NCBI GenBank assembly: GCA_023129165.1
Contig: JAGMCL010000052.1
Coordinates: forward strand, 1 to 34,855
Source: Caldifarciminota bacterium
GTDB lineage: Bacteria; Hydrothermota; UBA3073
Reading direction: 5' to 3'
Length of the DNA: 34,855 bases
A model generated the notes under the pieces. The model made no database searches. It was not told the origin of the DNA and worked only from the letters and a program-made list of their open reading frames with translations. The position numbers and the translations under genes were made by a program. Of the stretch, positions 33,691 to 34,855 are shown in pieces. Each line of letters begins with the position of its first letter. The stretch's first letter is position 1.

Positions 33691-33724
33691 GATTGCTGCG
33701 CTCACTTCGTTCGCTCGCAATGAC
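33691..33724. repeat. GTCATTGCGAG-type repeat, copy 3 (minus orientation)
   Basis: GATTGCTGCGCTCAC to GCTCGCAATGACC, 54 bases after copy 2 and in the same orientation. Confidence 0.75.
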
Positions 33725-33738
33725 CGGGGTTGGTATCT

Positions 33739-33811
33739 GTCATTGCGAGGAGTCCGTCGCACTTCTTGACGGACGACCTGCCTACCGGCAGGCAGGCGAA
33801 GCAATCTTGTC
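33739..33811. repeat. GTCATTGCGAG-type repeat, copy 4, with a GCCTGCC palindrome inside
   Basis: GTCATTGCGAGGAGTCCGTC at the left and GCGAAGCAATCTTGTC at the right in plus orientation. The palindrome CCTGCCTACCGGCAGGCAGG (33777-33796) lies inside, lengthening the element to about twice the size of the other copies. It also carries an inner GTCCGTC/GACGGAC dyad. Confidence 0.75.
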
Positions 33812-33910
33812 ACTTAGATTCTATGGAATACTATATTTTAATCTTATTCTTTTAATAATCTGATAATTGGCTTTTTCAAATTTATTTTCTTAATGATATA
33901 CCTAAAATAC

Positions 33911-33939
33911 TTGACAAGTCAAAAAAAATGTGATATAAT
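33911..33939 (+). promoter_or_regulatory. thiC promoter
   Basis: TTGACA at 33911-33916, 17-base spacer, TATAAT at 33934-33939, the consensus form. Start near 33946, leaving only about 32 bases before the ATG: too short for a TPP riboswitch. The -35 is part of a TTGAC-AA-GTCAA dyad. Confidence 0.75.
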
Positions 33940-33977
33940 AGTCGTGCTTTTAATTTCCTTACTCAAAATAACCCACT

Positions 33978-34855
33978 ATGACTTTGATAGAAAACGCCAA
34001 AAAGGGTAAAATTACCTCAATTTTCAGGACAATAGCTGAGGAAGAGGGACAATTACCTGAATACATAAGAGAGGGCATATCAAATGGAACTATAGTAATC
34101 CCCTCTAATAGTAAAAATCCACCCAAAAGAGCCGTTGGTATAGGTAAGGGATTGCGGACTAAAGTTAATGCAAATATAGGTACATCACCTGATATTGCTG
34201 ATATAGATACAGAGATTAAGAAGGCACGCATTGCTGATAAATATGGCTCAGATACAATAATGGATTTGTCAACTGGTGGTAATCTTTCTAATATTAGAAA
34301 GAAGATCAGAGAGGAATTCCCAGGACCACTTGGAACTGTTCCCATCTATGAGATAGCCTGTAGAAAGGCTCAAAAAGAAATAGATTTCAGAGATGCAGGT
34401 GAAGAGGAGATAATTGACATAATTGAGGAACACGCAAGAGATGGTGTCGATTTCGTAACGGTGCACTGTGGAGTTACAAGAGGCGTTGTCGACCTACTCA
34501 AAAGCCATGGAAGAGTTATGGATATAGTCTCTCGTGGAGGGTCTATTCTTGCTGCATGGATGGAATATAATAAGAAAGAAAACCCTTTATATACATATTT
34601 TGATAGACTTATTGAGATAGCAAGGGAATACGATCTGGTTCTTTCACTCGGTGATGGACTTCGTCCCGGCTCAATTATTGATTCGACAGATAAACCTCAG
34701 ATAGAAGAAATGATAGTGCTTGGTAAATTAAGAGACAGGGCACTCAAAGCAGGTGTCCAGGTAATGATAGAGGGACCTGGACACATTCCAATTCATGAAG
34801 TAGAAATGAACGTAAAGATAGAGAAAAGCATTTGCAAGGGTGCTCCATTCTATGT
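33978..34855 (+). CDS. thiC: Phosphomethylpyrimidine synthase (partial, 3' end outside window)
   Basis: Radical-SAM 4Fe-4S enzyme that turns aminoimidazole ribotide into HMP-P, the pyrimidine half of thiamine. The 292 visible residues, of about 430 expected, contain KVNANIGTS (62-70), IMDLSTGGNL (94-103), VTVHCGVTRG (160-169), VSRGGS, LGDGLRPGSI (224-233) and VMIEGPGHIP (262-271). The C-terminal CxxCxxxxC cluster site lies beyond the window. The frame is open to the edge. ATG 33978 has no Shine-Dalgarno but fits the promoter and the family's N-terminus (the short form without the extra domain). No other thiamine gene is visible. Confidence 0.95.
   Translation, partial: MTLIENAKKGKITSIFRTIAEEEGQLPEYIREGISNGTIVIPSNSKNPPKRAVGIGKGLRTKVNANIGTSPDIADIDTEIKKARIADKYGSDTIMDLSTGGNLSNIRKKIREEFPGPLGTVPIYEIACRKAQKEIDFRDAGEEEIIDIIEEHARDGVDFVTVHCGVTRGVVDLLKSHGRVMDIVSRGGSILAAWMEYNKKENPLYTYFDRLIEIAREYDLVLSLGDGLRPGSIIDSTDKPQIEEMIVLGKLRDRALKAGVQVMIEGPGHIPIHEVEMNVKIEKSICKGAPFY

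Larger units (their letters stand above)
33402..33910. other. Intergenic repeat cluster between pckG and thiC
   Basis: No gene. It holds a GGCTTAC/GTAAGCC hairpin, three GTCATTGCGAG-type repeats and one GCCTGCC palindrome. Short open frames here, such as 33651-33863, are made of repeat sequence. Confidence 0.7.

Noticed and set aside
33544-33811. Repeat cluster as a CRISPR array
   Set aside because: Units are not evenly spaced, differ in orientation and have no unique spacers of constant length; no cas gene is present.
33651-33863. 70-codon frame between pckG and thiC
   Set aside because: Composed of GTCATTGCGAG repeats and a GCCTGCC palindrome; not protein coding.
33940-33977. TPP riboswitch before thiC
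   Set aside because: The leader from the consensus promoter is only about 32 bases and lacks any THI-element sequence.
33959-34345. 128-codon frame on the minus strand across the start of thiC
   Set aside because: The plus-strand frame carries all the ThiC motifs and a consensus promoter.

Overview
The window reads as a chromosomal segment of an uncultured, AT-rich, diderm bacterium. Support for an outer membrane comes from an FadL/PorV-like beta-barrel gene, a lipoprotein solute-binding protein, and an exported SppA with a beta-strand N-terminal domain. The gene mix (bactofilin, trehalose glycosyltransferring synthase TreT, GTP-dependent PEP carboxykinase, transglutaminase-like exported protein) and the many short palindromic intergenic repeats fit a candidate-phylum genome of the WOR-3/Stahlbacteria or wider FCB type. 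That placement is inference and weak. I found no tRNA, rRNA, CRISPR array or intact transposase.

Layout. 1-3.4 kb: end of an unknown gene, cytidine deaminase, an unknown gene, a bactofilin, an LsrF-type aldolase/thiolase, and a convergent NIF3-family gene. The last two lie between inverted copies of an 87-bp repeat. 3.7-12.3 kb, minus strand: a tight run transcribed otsAB (fused trehalose-6-phosphate synthase/phosphatase), solute-binding lipoprotein, malF-like and malG-like permeases, treT, uvrB. This is a trehalose/maltodextrin uptake and synthesis cluster without its ATPase, and with a DNA repair gene at its tail. 12.4-14.6 kb: sppA. 14.6-15.3 kb: non-coding, with two strong promoters and a possible structured RNA.

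15.3-26.7 kb is an accessory island built on a type I restriction-modification system. Order: broken ORF6N gene, fragment of an ATPase winged helix, broken hsdS start, hsdR, radC-like gene with a novel N-terminal extension, DUF4062/GHKL-ATPase/winged-helix gene, intact hsdS, a one-TM protein, hsdM, broken AAA ATPase, fic, and a possible broken hsdR start. The intact enzyme genes sit among accessory genes decayed by deletion. The duplicated hsdS leader suggests that two related RM loci recombined here.

27.1-31.1 kb: an outer-membrane barrel protein and a large exported transglutaminase-like protein. 31.4-33.3 kb: pckG on the minus strand, with a promoter straddled by an operator-like dyad. 34.0 kb to the end: 5' part of thiC with a very short leader.

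Six strong sigma-70 promoters with exactly 17-bp spacers and a TATAAT -10 box are visible (four in or beside the island, plus pckG and thiC), and a seventh with a weaker TTACAA -35 box lies just upstream of the ORF6N gene. The intergenic DNA carries several families of hairpin repeats. Four share the architecture GTRGGA, stem, TCCN loop, stem, with compensating stem changes. This resembles REP elements mobilised by REP-associated tyrosine transposases.
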